This document shows positions 51,934 to 59,717 of a stretch of DNA of 64,000 nt, piece after piece. The stretch lies in assembly GCA_964343705.1 (NCBI GenBank), contig CAYFJX010000003.1, positions 136,681 to 200,680 of the forward strand. The letters run 5' to 3'. The translations under genes were made by a program, and so were the position numbers. The stretch comes from JAUSFM01 sp964343705. GTDB lineage: Archaea > Nanobdellota > Nanobdellia > Woesearchaeales > UBA12501. The notes under the pieces are model-generated. The model was not told the DNA's origin. It saw only the letters and a program-made list of their open reading frames with translations, and searched no databases. The stretch's first letter is position 1. Every line of letters begins with the position of its first letter.

Positions 51934-53049
51934 ATGGTGAAAACAAGCCAACGCAAATTACTTGTACCTCTAGCTATTTTCTTCTCGTTACTGCCAAGTG
52001 CACAGGCAGCAATTGGAGATATTGGCAATGTTGGCGACGCTATTATCAAACTTTTTTATCCTATTTTTGGAGCTAATCTTTTAGAGAGTTCCAATTTTGT
52101 TTTCTGGGCAAAACTACTCATTTGGATCTTGCTTTTTGCAGTATTCTTTTGGGTGTTCCGAATGGTGTTCAAAGAACACAAAAACATTGCAATCACTGTT
52201 GCAGGTGTTGTCTCGGCAATTTCTTCACTTGGCTTACCAGAGAGTATGCTTCGAGGAGTTATTGAAAGTTACACTCTGGTTTCCACATTTATCTTATACA
52301 TTGCACCTATTGGAGGTCTGCTTTGGCTTATGTACACAGTCTTTGGTGCTGACACACGTGTTAATCATGCAATCAAAGCTGTATTGTTTTTTTTACTTGC
52401 CGCGCTTCTTGTGCACTTTAGCTTTGCAATGCAAGCAATGGCAGGAATTCCAAGCTTTAACTTTACACAGGGCATTGCCTCACTTGCGACGTCAGTATGT
52501 ATCTTAATGGGTATATACCACATTATCCGTGCAATCTTTGCAGGACCAGCAGGCGCAGTGCCTACAGCACCAACATTACCAGGGGGTACAACTCCTCCAG
52601 GAGCCCCACGAACAGTGCCACCTGTTCCACCTGTTGTTCCACCAGTAACACCTCCTCCTGATTTTGCTCGGCAATTACAAGATCTCCAAGAGGCTATTAA
52701 TAATTATAATCACAGTCGCGAAACAGAATTTCGCGTACCTGCTATTCGAGATTTACTAAATGCAAATCATGCTCGAGGTGGAGGAGGCTATTCATACGCA
52801 TACTCTGTTCCACCACTTGATTGGGATCCCTACAATGCAGCATGGGCACATCTTGAACATTTTGATACACAAATCAGGGCGATTATCACTGCACTACAAG
52901 GGCATGCTGAATACCCTAACATCACAAACGCGCAAGCAGCACAGCTTGATAACCTTATAACACAGTTTACTAATGCACTTAACGTTACTACTCAACTACT
53001 CAATGAATTTAGTCAACATTTAGGCAGAGGTGAAGCATCACCTTGGTGA
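51934..53049 (+). CDS. membrane protein of a duplicated cassette, copy 2
   Basis: A 371-residue paralog of the gene at 50191. It has a signal peptide (ending AQAAIG), four to five helices including FWAKLLIWILLFAVFFWVF and SSLGLPESMLRGVIE, then a Pro/Thr-rich linker (PPVPPVVPPVTPPP). A soluble C-terminal domain (about 240-371) is unlike the coiled coil of copy 1. A CTTTAAAAAG box lies about 28 nt before the ATG. This copy appears to have gained a different sensor or adhesion domain. Confidence 0.7.
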   Translation: MVKTSQRKLLVPLAIFFSLLPSAQAAIGDIGNVGDAIIKLFYPIFGANLLESSNFVFWAKLLIWILLFAVFFWVFRMVFKEHKNIAITVAGVVSAISSLGLPESMLRGVIESYTLVSTFILYIAPIGGLLWLMYTVFGADTRVNHAIKAVLFFLLAALLVHFSFAMQAMAGIPSFNFTQGIASLATSVCILMGIYHIIRAIFAGPAGAVPTAPTLPGGTTPPGAPRTVPPVPPVVPPVTPPPDFARQLQDLQEAINNYNHSRETEFRVPAIRDLLNANHARGGGGYSYAYSVPPLDWDPYNAAWAHLEHFDTQIRAIITALQGHAEYPNITNAQAAQLDNLITQFTNALNVTTQLLNEFSQHLGRGEASPW

Positions 53050-53072
53050 TGACACAATAAACAGATGATACT

Positions 53073-54005
53073 ATGGCACGACCACTACCCAGACCACTAC
53101 TCCAATCACGACACGCGCACACTATTGCTGTTGCAGCAATGATTGCGATTGTTCAAAAGCAGAGAGATCAGCTAACTCGTGGACCTCGAGAAGCGTTTAA
53201 TGCACACATACAGGCGCTTGCAAAGTCACGTGACATGCTGGATCACCTTGGGGAAGAAACAGGAAAACTTCCAGAAGTACTTCCACCTCCAGACAAGATA
53301 CGGGATGATGTAAGGGAAGAGGGAGAACGACGAAGGGCTGCAATAAATGCACACAAACAAAAACTGTATGAGCATATGAAACAAGTGCAAAAAGCAGAAA
53401 CACAAATATGGAGATTGCAAGAAGAAGAAGCTGATGAACTTAAACAAATTGCAGATTTGCTGGGTGAGTCTTTAGGTCATCTTGAAAACCCTTTTGTAAG
53501 TAGTTCAAGTGGAGGTGCTTTAACATTGTCAAGCGATGCAACTGATTTCAAAAATAAAATTGGTCAGGTGAGAACCTTCTTTACAGATGAACTACTTGCA
53601 AAACTTGTGGACAGGCAAGAGAAACTCTTACGATTTGTTGAGAACACTGAACAAATGTTAGCTAACCAGTACGCAGCTGCTTTTACAACAGAAGAGCTCA
53701 GTAAGTTGAGTGAGATCCATGATAAAGTCACAATGAGATCACGAGGATTTGCAAATCGTAGATCAAGAGCATATAAAGGCTTTGGCAAAGCTCTTGACAA
53801 GATGGTACAACCTCTCATTGATACACCAGTTACAGAACTTTCTGGCTCTAGCTCTGCTGATTTGATTAAGAATGCTACCATTTGTTGTACTCGTATGAAA
53901 AAAGCAGTTGAAATATTACGTGAAGATACCATGACAACTGGTCGAATGTTTAGACTAGAAAAGAGGGAACTAGAAGAACTCACAGAAAAATTCAAACCAG
54001 ACTAA
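53073..54005 (+). CDS. cytosolic coiled-coil partner, copy 2
   Basis: A 310-residue charged helical protein following the copy 2 membrane gene by 23 bp. Long coiled-coil segments run from about 40 to 140 and 165 to 310. A CC pair (ATICCTRMKK) lies near residue 275. It shows local similarity to the 51126 product in the EE-x-DELK region. It likely binds the membrane partner or a filament. No enzymatic motif visible. Confidence 0.66.
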   Translation: MARPLPRPLLQSRHAHTIAVAAMIAIVQKQRDQLTRGPREAFNAHIQALAKSRDMLDHLGEETGKLPEVLPPPDKIRDDVREEGERRRAAINAHKQKLYEHMKQVQKAETQIWRLQEEEADELKQIADLLGESLGHLENPFVSSSSGGALTLSSDATDFKNKIGQVRTFFTDELLAKLVDRQEKLLRFVENTEQMLANQYAAAFTTEELSKLSEIHDKVTMRSRGFANRRSRAYKGFGKALDKMVQPLIDTPVTELSGSSSADLIKNATICCTRMKKAVEILREDTMTTGRMFRLEKRELEELTEKFKPD

Positions 54006-54014
54006 GGTGCAATA

Positions 54015-54755
54015 ATGAACATTGAACTAAAGAAAAAACCAAAAAATGTAACAATCATAGAAGGATTCCCAGGCTTTGGTTTGATTGGAACAATCACCAC
54101 AGAGTTTCTCATTGATAATCTTAAAGCAGAACTTATTGGGACCATTCACTTTGATGAAATCCCAACCATGGTTGCAATCCACGATGGAAAATTGGTAAAT
54201 CCTATTGGTATTTTTTACAGTAAACCTCACAACTTAGTTATCATGCATGTTATTACTAGTGTTGCAGGTATTGAATGGAAACTTGCAAAAGCAATTAGTG
54301 AGGTTGCAAAACAGTTGACTGCGAAAGAAGTAATCAGTCTTGAAGGTGTTGCATCTCCTATAGCAGGTGGTGCAGCAATGCCTGGTGGTTCAGGTTCAAA
54401 ATCTGAGGCTAAATGTTTTTATTATACAAACTCGCCCAAGCTAGGGGCAAAGCTTGCAAAAGCACGAGTGGAACCATTAAAAGAAGGAATTATCATTGGT
54501 GTTACAGGTGCTTTGTTGATTAAAGAGAAACTTACATTGTCTTGCATCTTTGCAGAGACAAGTACTGGGTTGCCTGATAGTAAGGCAGCAGCTGAAATAA
54601 TTAAAGTTCTTGATAAATACCTTGGTATGGATATGGATCCTAAACCACTTCTTGACCAAGCTGAGAAGTTTGAACAGAAACTGCAGAGTCTTATGTCACA
54701 GACTAAGAATGCGCAAGATACACAGCGGAAGAAAAGTTTGAGTTATGTGGGATAG
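54015..54755 (+). CDS. PAC2-family protein (proteasome assembly chaperone-like)
   Basis: A 246-residue PAC2-fold protein with the family start EGFPGFGLIG (residues 16-25), then TTEFLID, a GKLVNPIGIFY block, and a C-terminal GVTGALLIKEKL...LPDSKAAAEIIKVLDKYL. Eukaryotic PAC2 helps assemble the proteasome; archaeal members are widely found next to informational genes with roles not settled. AAGGTG precedes the ATG 9 bp after the coiled-coil gene, so it may be co-transcribed. Confidence 0.88.
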   Translation: MNIELKKKPKNVTIIEGFPGFGLIGTITTEFLIDNLKAELIGTIHFDEIPTMVAIHDGKLVNPIGIFYSKPHNLVIMHVITSVAGIEWKLAKAISEVAKQLTAKEVISLEGVASPIAGGAAMPGGSGSKSEAKCFYYTNSPKLGAKLAKARVEPLKEGIIIGVTGALLIKEKLTLSCIFAETSTGLPDSKAAAEIIKVLDKYLGMDMDPKPLLDQAEKFEQKLQSLMSQTKNAQDTQRKKSLSYVG

Positions 54756-54786
54756 ATTTTTATAATCTATTTTCTTTTTTTGTTTT

Positions 54787-55902
54787 ATGGTAGATTTCCA
54801 ACTTCGCGAAGCATATAATCCACGTGTTCTTAAGATCCTTGCAAGTAGAATAAAAAAAGCATGGAACAAGTTTGATGACAAAGGCTTTGTCAACGCAATT
54901 AATCCCAAGCTTGCTCCTCTTAATTTTGGTCCTCGTGGAAAGCTTATACAACACAATCTCAAGAAGTTCTTGCCAAATGATTTTCCAAAGGCAGCAAAAA
55001 TTCTTGTTAACTCACTTGGTCCTGAACTTTCAGTTGAGCCAGGAAAAACCGACTGGGATAGCTTGATTCACATACCGGTGACTGAGTATGTTGCAGCAGA
55101 AGGCATTGACCATTACGACATTGCCATGCACGCACTAAAAGAAATGACTAGTCGTTTTAGTTCTGAAAACGTAGTGCGACCATTTATAGAAAAGTATGAA
55201 GACAAAACCCTTAAGCTCTTTGCGCAGTGGGCAAAGAACAAAAACGTGCATGTGCGACGTCTTGTTTCAGAAGGAACACGACCACGTCTTCCCTTGTGTA
55301 AGCCACTGCGAAAATACAAAAAAGATCCAAAACCAATTTTACACTTGTTAGATATGTTAAAAGATGACAAAGAATTGTATGTGCGAAGAAGTGTTGCAAA
55401 TAACCTCAATGATATTTCAAAAGATAATCCAGACATTGTTGTTGCACTCTTGCAAAAATGGCAAAAAGGCGCAAGCACAAATCGTAACTGGTTGATTAAA
55501 CATGCATTGCGAACGTTGTTGAAGCGTGGACACAAAGGCGCATTAATGTTGTTAGGGTATGGGCAACCAGCAGTGAAAGTAAAAAAGTTAGCAATTACCA
55601 ATACAACAATACAACAAGGTGGATACTTGAATTTTTCCTTAGAACTGGAGTCACAAAAAGAACAAAACTTAATGATTGATTACGCAATACATTTTGTCAA
55701 AGCAAATGGCAAGTTATCTGATAAAGTGTTTAAGCTCGCAATCAAAAAAGCAAAAAAGGAAAAACTACATTTTACCAAGAAACATTCTTTCAAACAAATG
55801 ACCACACGAAAGCACTATCCTGGCAAACATGTTCTAGAAATTATTGTGAATGGTGATCGGTTTGAGACTCAGGCGTTTGATTTGCAGTGTACGAGTCAGT
55901 AA
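54787..55902 (+). CDS. AlkD-like DNA alkylation repair protein
   Basis: A 371-residue HEAT-like-repeat protein of the AlkC/AlkD superfamily. The repeats include HVRRLVSEGTRPRLPL (near 155) and YVRRSVANNLNDIS (near 197), characteristic of AlkC/AlkD-like glycosylases that excise alkylated bases. A C-terminal beta-sandwich domain (about 265-371) is an addition seen in the AlkC-like branch. The final 62 bp overlap a convergent gene. The mRNA is near-leaderless after a TTTTATAAT box. Confidence 0.82.
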   Translation: MVDFQLREAYNPRVLKILASRIKKAWNKFDDKGFVNAINPKLAPLNFGPRGKLIQHNLKKFLPNDFPKAAKILVNSLGPELSVEPGKTDWDSLIHIPVTEYVAAEGIDHYDIAMHALKEMTSRFSSENVVRPFIEKYEDKTLKLFAQWAKNKNVHVRRLVSEGTRPRLPLCKPLRKYKKDPKPILHLLDMLKDDKELYVRRSVANNLNDISKDNPDIVVALLQKWQKGASTNRNWLIKHALRTLLKRGHKGALMLLGYGQPAVKVKKLAITNTTIQQGGYLNFSLELESQKEQNLMIDYAIHFVKANGKLSDKVFKLAIKKAKKEKLHFTKKHSFKQMTTRKHYPGKHVLEIIVNGDRFETQAFDLQCTSQ

Positions 55903-56173
55903 GCCACTCTGGTAATTCTATTTTTGTAACTGGTTCAGGACGTGGTGGCATTTTTGGTGGGTTTGGACAATACAACAAGTGAGGATGTATAACAATTCCT
56001 TGATCTGTTTTCACACCAACAACATGCATTCCTTTATACTCGCTCATACCACAGGTCCAAGGATCATTGTGTACTGGTCCAAGATCATAGTACTGGCCTG
56101 TTGCAAGCTTTCCTTTAGTTATAAGCACAGGGTTTTCCCTTGATGCTTCTTGCACTGGTTTGTCAATTGACAT
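55841..56173 (-). CDS. uncharacterised small protein
   Basis: A 110-residue protein of unknown family, starting MSIDKPVQEASRENPVL and containing two cysteines (DPWTCGMSE, LLYCPNPP), with a polar tail. The frame reaches 56236, but the ATG at 56173 sits 27 nt after a TATTTAAAT box. It overlaps the 3' end of the AlkD-like gene convergently, so the last 20 residues are constrained by both. Confidence 0.55.
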   Translation of the reverse strand: MSIDKPVQEASRENPVLITKGKLATGQYYDLGPVHNDPWTCGMSEYKGMHVVGVKTDQGIVIHPHLLYCPNPPKMPPRPEPVTKIELPEWLTDSYTANQTPESQTDHHSQ

Positions 56174-56379
56174 GCTAGTTTTACTGTGATCTGCATTTAA
56201 ATAGTTTGTTCCAAAGGCTTGTATTAAGGTTGACACATTGCACTTGTTGAGTTTGGTTGAGTTGAATTAATTTCGGACTCACCAAAATTCTTTCGGAAAT
56301 TTCTAGGTAAAACATATAAAGCGTATTTGTAATTAGTAGTGTAAGAACTATTTCTTAGTACTTTGAAAATAAAAAGAAA

Positions 56380-56413
56380 ATCCACAACCAGGTTGTGGAA
56401 GCAGTTGAAACCT
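56380..56413 (+). repeat. hairpin plus copy of tRNA D-arm/anticodon-loop segment (upstream of tRNA at 56455)
   Basis: A 34-bp segment matches 56462-56495 of the tRNA, 82 bp downstream, at 30 of 34 positions, and ends at the anticodon loop. The D-arm is a near-perfect palindrome in both (CCACAACC-A-GGTTGTGG here, CCTCAACC-T-GGTTGAGG there). Two of the four differences are compensatory, keeping the stem paired. A CATATAAAG promoter-like element lies near 56313. Confidence 0.6.
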
Positions 56414-56454
56414 AAAGAAACAATAGTGAAACTACTATAAATAAGTTTCCTTAT

Positions 56455-56576
56455 GCCGCCGATCCTCAACCTGGTTGAGGGAGCAGTTGAAACCTGCTTT
56501 TCCGAAAGGATCTCTGGGTTCAAAACCCAGGTTAGCAGTCTCAGCTGTTATCTGGGTGAGAGTCCCAGCGGCGGCG
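56455..56576 (+). tRNA. class II tRNA with T-arm intron (Ser-like, isoacceptor uncertain)
   Basis: Acceptor GCCGCCG (56455-56461) pairs with CGGCGGC (56569-56575), G73 at 56576. D-arm CCTC/GAGG has a loop with GG. Anticodon arm AGCAG/CTGCT has loop TTGAAAC (anticodon GAA by geometry). Variable arm has TCC-GAAA-GGA. T-stem CTGGG (56514-56518) with TTC pairs with CCCAG at either 56526-56530 or 56564-56568. Removing about 38 nt containing an ACCCAG/CTGGGT hairpin restores a standard T-arm next to the acceptor strand. The spliced size is about 84 nt. U8 is replaced by A, and class II plus G73 point to Ser rather than Phe. Confidence 0.58.
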
Positions 56577-56610
56577 CCCTTATATTCAAAAACAAAAAGG
56601 AGGTGAGAAT

Positions 56611-56865
56611 ATGATAACAGACAAAAAGTATATAAATCTTGAACACTATATACTCAATAAAATGAAATGGAAAGTAACTCTGCAAAAAGAAGATGAATGG
56701 TGTGTTGTACAGTGTCCTCGTCTGCCTGGTTGTGTATCACAGGGAAAAACAAAAGAAGAGGCGCTTGCAAACATCAAAGAAGCTATTCAAGGTTATATAG
56801 AGAGCTTGAAAAAAGATGGCGAAGATATTCCACCTACTGAAGAAGTGGTGGAAGTGTATGCCTAA
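56611..56865 (+). CDS. hicB: HicB-type antitoxin, second copy
   Basis: An HicB antitoxin: WCVVQCPRLPGCVSQGKT then an amphipathic helix, as in the 38376 copy. Two starts compete. The ATG at 56611 has a near-perfect AGGAGGTGA a few nt upstream and adds 17 residues. The ATG at 56662 begins at the conserved MKWKVTL and sits about 28 nt after a TATATAAAT box. The first fits read-through from the tRNA promoter, the second a leaderless mRNA. It overlaps its broken toxin gene by 8 bp. Confidence 0.82.
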   Translation: MITDKKYINLEHYILNKMKWKVTLQKEDEWCVVQCPRLPGCVSQGKTKEEALANIKEAIQGYIESLKKDGEDIPPTEEVVEVYA

Positions 56866-57085
56866 GTTACCACGTATTTCTGGGAAAGTTGTGATTAAAG
56901 TTTTGGTTAAGCACTGCAATTACTTTGTGCATCATCAAACAGGAAGTCATGTGTAGCTACGAAGATATGAGAAACCTTATCATAGGGTAACAGTTCCTCT
57001 TCACAAAGAATTAGCACCTGGAACTTTGTTGGCAATATTAAAACAAGCAGAGTTAACCAGAGAAGAATTTTTTACACTATTATAA
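56858..57085 (+). pseudogene. hicA: HicA-type toxin interrupted by an in-frame TAG
   Basis: Reading from ATG 56858 gives MPKLPRISGKVVIKVLVKHC, then HHQTGSHV, a TAG at 56954-56956, and then in the same frame LRRYEKPYHRVTVPL...LLAILKQAELTREEF to a TAA at 57083-57085. The parts together are a full-length 75-codon HicA with the catalytic His in GSHV, stopped just after it. The antitoxin upstream is intact. Simple decay is the default explanation; stop readthrough or a sequencing error is possible. Confidence 0.75.
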
Positions 57086-57124
57086 CCCACAACCTTTTTA
57101 TCTGCCACTTTCTATAATTCCATT

Positions 57125-57427
57125 ATGCAACCGAGACTTCCACCAGAGCTTACGAATATTGATGTAGGTAAACTTGCAGCTGAGTTAGCAGTGTTTGGAG
57201 CAGATGCAAAATATTTTGATAGGTATTATGACACTATCCGCACACAATATCCTGATCAGTTTGTTGCAGTGCATGGTCAAAAAGTTGTTGGAGCTGCAGA
57301 TGATGTTACAGCATTGCGTGTTGAACTTGAAGGACAAGGCTTTGACCCAGTGAAGACATATGTGAGAAGGACATACTTTGAAAGACCAGAACCAATACTT
57401 ATTCTTTCTGCAGAGCGTGTTGCATAA
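57125..57427 (+). CDS. DUF5678-like small protein
   Basis: A 100-residue protein with the pattern of DUF5678: YFDRYYDTIRTQYPDQFVAV, then VVGAADDVTALRVEL, and an ending like RPEPILIL. Family members are widespread in archaea and often sit near toxin-antitoxin-like genes; the role is unknown. The start follows a CCTTTTTATC box by about 28 nt. It is a lone gene between the hicA remnant and the next small gene. Confidence 0.7.
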   Translation: MQPRLPPELTNIDVGKLAAELAVFGADAKYFDRYYDTIRTQYPDQFVAVHGQKVVGAADDVTALRVELEGQGFDPVKTYVRRTYFERPEPILILSAERVA

Positions 57428-57460
57428 CGCTTAAATACAATTTCTCTTTTCTCTTCATGT

Positions 57461-57988
57461 ATGGACGTAACCTCACTTGACGAAGCAATTGCATCACTGT
57501 CGGAAGATGTTGGTAGGGAGTTTTCTGTGCGAAGACTTCCTCTCTCAAGAATGTTGGATGTACCCAGAGGTTACAGAGCGCAGGTTGCTTTGTTGTCAGA
57601 TCATATTGGCCAGTATGGTGTTATTGGAATTGCTTTTAGGCCTGATGGGACTCTAGATTCTTGCTCATATAATGGGGTGCACCCTGCTGGGCGTACTTAT
57701 GCTGGTGTCATACCGGAGCTTGCTACACACCCTGAAAATAGGGGACTTGGACTCAATGTGCATGCGTGTGGTGATGAAAATCCTCGATATCTTCGACATG
57801 ATGGCAATCCAGTGGATTTTCTTGGTATGCCTGGTCATCCTCTGGGATTTTTTCAAGAGTGCGTTAGAATATTACATAACATCTGGCATCATGGCAGTAT
57901 TGGTTATGAATCCCTTGCTGATAGGGCAAAATATTCAGCTGCTTCTGATTTCAGACGTACCATGCCCAGAGTAACGCGAGTTGAGTAA
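57461..57988 (+). CDS. uncharacterised protein
   Basis: A 175-residue protein with no signal or membrane segment and no family recognised. It has an alpha/beta pattern with several histidines and aspartates (GVHPAGRTYAG, VHACGDEN, WHHGSIGYE). Its own TTAAATAC promoter lies about 27 nt before the ATG. It is preceded by the DUF5678-like gene in the same direction (33 bp gap), but the promoter suggests separate transcription. Confidence 0.6.
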   Translation: MDVTSLDEAIASLSEDVGREFSVRRLPLSRMLDVPRGYRAQVALLSDHIGQYGVIGIAFRPDGTLDSCSYNGVHPAGRTYAGVIPELATHPENRGLGLNVHACGDENPRYLRHDGNPVDFLGMPGHPLGFFQECVRILHNIWHHGSIGYESLADRAKYSAASDFRRTMPRVTRVE

Positions 57989-58084
57989 TTATATAGAGGG
58001 GGTTTTTACTGGTTTCTTCCTTTGGATTCATTTATATACTCTAGCCTACAAAACATTTATAAAGGGGTGGCTGTTCTTAAGGCT

Positions 58085-58270
58085 AAAATAGCCAATATTG
58101 GCTAAAATAACCATTAAAACAACCATTATATTCCAATAACAGCATCTTGCGATGGTGCGATAGTCCACTCATGTTGGGGTGGGCCAGTCGAGCAATGCTG
58201 CGTTTATGGGGAGGTCCGCTCTCTGCAACGCAGTTGCAGAGGCGCTGAAAAAGACGGAGGGAATTTACAT
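58085..58270 (+). promoter_or_regulatory. long structured leader of the EF-1alpha mRNA
   Basis: A TATA box (ATTTATAAA, 58055-58063) places the transcript start near 58085, leaving about 185 nt before the ATG, in contrast to the leaderless norm. It begins with the palindrome TAGCCAATATTGGCTA (58089-58104). Next is a domain closed by CAGCAT (58140-58145) and ATGCTG (58195-58200) with inner CCAC/GGTGG pairing. A perfect 9-bp stem CTCTGCAAC/GTTGCAGAG follows (near 58223-58243), and then GGAGGG. It could be an autoregulatory RNA or a processed small RNA. Confidence 0.55.
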
Positions 58271-59566
58271 ATGGCAAAAGAAAAACCACACTTAAATCTT
58301 GTATTCATTGGTCACGTAGACCATGGTAAGAGTACCACAGTAGGACGACTCCTATTCGATACAAACAATGTTGACGAAGCAGCTATGCGAAAACTAAAAG
58401 ACAAAGCTGAGGAACTTGGAAAAGGCGGCTTTGAGTTTGCATTTGTTATGGATAATCTTAAAGAAGAGCGAGAACGTGGAGTTACCATTGACTTGGCTCA
58501 CAAAAAGTTCATGACTGACGTGTATGAATTCACTATTATTGATGCACCTGGTCACAAGGATTTCATTAAGAACATGATTACAGGAACATCACAAGCTGAC
58601 GCAGCAGTTCTTGTTGTTGCAGCTAATGATGGTATTATGGCTCAAACAAAGGAACACGTATTCCTTGCTAAAACACTTGGTGTACAGCAAATAATTATTG
58701 CTGTTAACAAAATGGACATGCCAGGTATTGAGTACAAAGAAGAAAAATACAACGCAGTTAAAGAACAAGTCGGAGCTCTTCTTAAGAGCGTTGGATTTAA
58801 ACCTGACGAAATTCCATTTGTTCCATGTGCAAGCCTTCACGGTGAAAACATTGCTAAAAAAGCAGAAAAGATGGACTGGTACAAAGGACCGTCTCTTCTT
58901 GACGCAGTTAACGCACTTAAACAACCTGAAAAACCAACAAATCTTCCGCTACGGATGCCTATCCAAGATGTATATAACATCACAGGAATCGGTGTTGTTC
59001 CAGTTGGAAGAATTGAAACTGGTGTTATGAAGATCAACGACAAAATCATTGTTGTTCCTGGCCGAGAAGGTAAAGGTGTAAATGGAGAAATTAAATCCAT
59101 TGAGATGCACCACGAACAGATTCAACAAGCAGAACCTGGTGACAACGTTGGACTTTCTGTACGAGGTATTGGAAAGAAAGATATTACACGAGGAGATGTT
59201 ATGGGACACCCAGACAGTGTACCTAAGGTGGCTGAAGAGTTTACAGCACAAATTGTTGTACTAAACCACCCTACTGTTGTGACTGTTGGTTACACACCTG
59301 TATTCCACATTCACACTACACAGATTGCTTGTCAGGTTACAGCAATTGAGAAAAAGCTAAACCCTGCTTCAGGTGAAGTACTGGAAGAAAACCCAGACTT
59401 TATCAAAAACGGGGACGCAGCTATTATCAAGCTAAAACCTGTTCAACCATTAGTTATCGAGAAGCAAAAGGACATTCCTCAACTTGCTCGATTCGCTATC
59501 CGAGACTCAGGAGCAACTGTTGCTGCTGGTATGTGCATAGATATGGTTGAGAAAAAGATGGGATAA
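58271..59566 (+). CDS. tuf: translation elongation factor EF-1alpha
   Basis: GTPase that delivers aminoacyl-tRNA to the ribosome. At 431 residues it is of archaeal length. G-motifs are GHVDHGKST (13-21), DAPGHKDF (near 97) and NKMDMPG (near 154). Domains 2 and 3 follow with GVVPVGRIETGVMK and HPTVVTVGYTPVFHIHT. A GGAGGG lies 11 nt before the ATG at the end of a long structured leader. The next gene is ribosomal protein S10, a conserved archaeal pairing. Confidence 0.98.
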   Translation: MAKEKPHLNLVFIGHVDHGKSTTVGRLLFDTNNVDEAAMRKLKDKAEELGKGGFEFAFVMDNLKEERERGVTIDLAHKKFMTDVYEFTIIDAPGHKDFIKNMITGTSQADAAVLVVAANDGIMAQTKEHVFLAKTLGVQQIIIAVNKMDMPGIEYKEEKYNAVKEQVGALLKSVGFKPDEIPFVPCASLHGENIAKKAEKMDWYKGPSLLDAVNALKQPEKPTNLPLRMPIQDVYNITGIGVVPVGRIETGVMKINDKIIVVPGREGKGVNGEIKSIEMHHEQIQQAEPGDNVGLSVRGIGKKDITRGDVMGHPDSVPKVAEEFTAQIVVLNHPTVVTVGYTPVFHIHTTQIACQVTAIEKKLNPASGEVLEENPDFIKNGDAAIIKLKPVQPLVIEKQKDIPQLARFAIRDSGATVAAGMCIDMVEKKMG

Positions 59567-59608
59567 ACTCCCTAATTTTTTTATTTTCATTTATTACAAT
59601 AACCATGA

Positions 59609-59704
59609 TGAACTGAAGTTCACTATGAGGGTATGGTAAAGGACAAGACTATTAGATCCCCTTTACCATTACAAGCAGACAACAATCAAATAGATATTGT
59701 CTGC
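59609..59704 (+). promoter_or_regulatory. triple-hairpin leader of S10
   Basis: Three successive inverted repeats lie between EF-1alpha and S10: TGAAC/GTTCA (59609-59613, 59618-59622), ATGGTAAAGG/CCTTTACCAT (59633-59642, 59660-59669; 10 bp perfect) and GCAGACAA/TTGTCTGC (59675-59682, 59697-59704). The last ends 13 nt before the S10 ATG. It may be a processing or autoregulatory element. Confidence 0.55.
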
Positions 59705-59717
59705 GAGTGTATAAAAA

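Noticed and set aside
56381..56494. Two repeat units ending GTTGAAAC that resemble CRISPR repeats
   Set aside because: Only two copies, four differences between them with compensatory stem changes, and the second unit is embedded in a tRNA cloverleaf. No cas genes are nearby.
56224..56523. 99-codon minus-strand frame
   Set aside because: It runs antisense through the tRNA and its upstream copy; composition is unlike real proteins here.
58140..58270. EF-1alpha leader as a tRNA or RNase P RNA
   Set aside because: No T-loop or acceptor pairing, and the conserved RNase P blocks are absent; it is described only as a structured leader.
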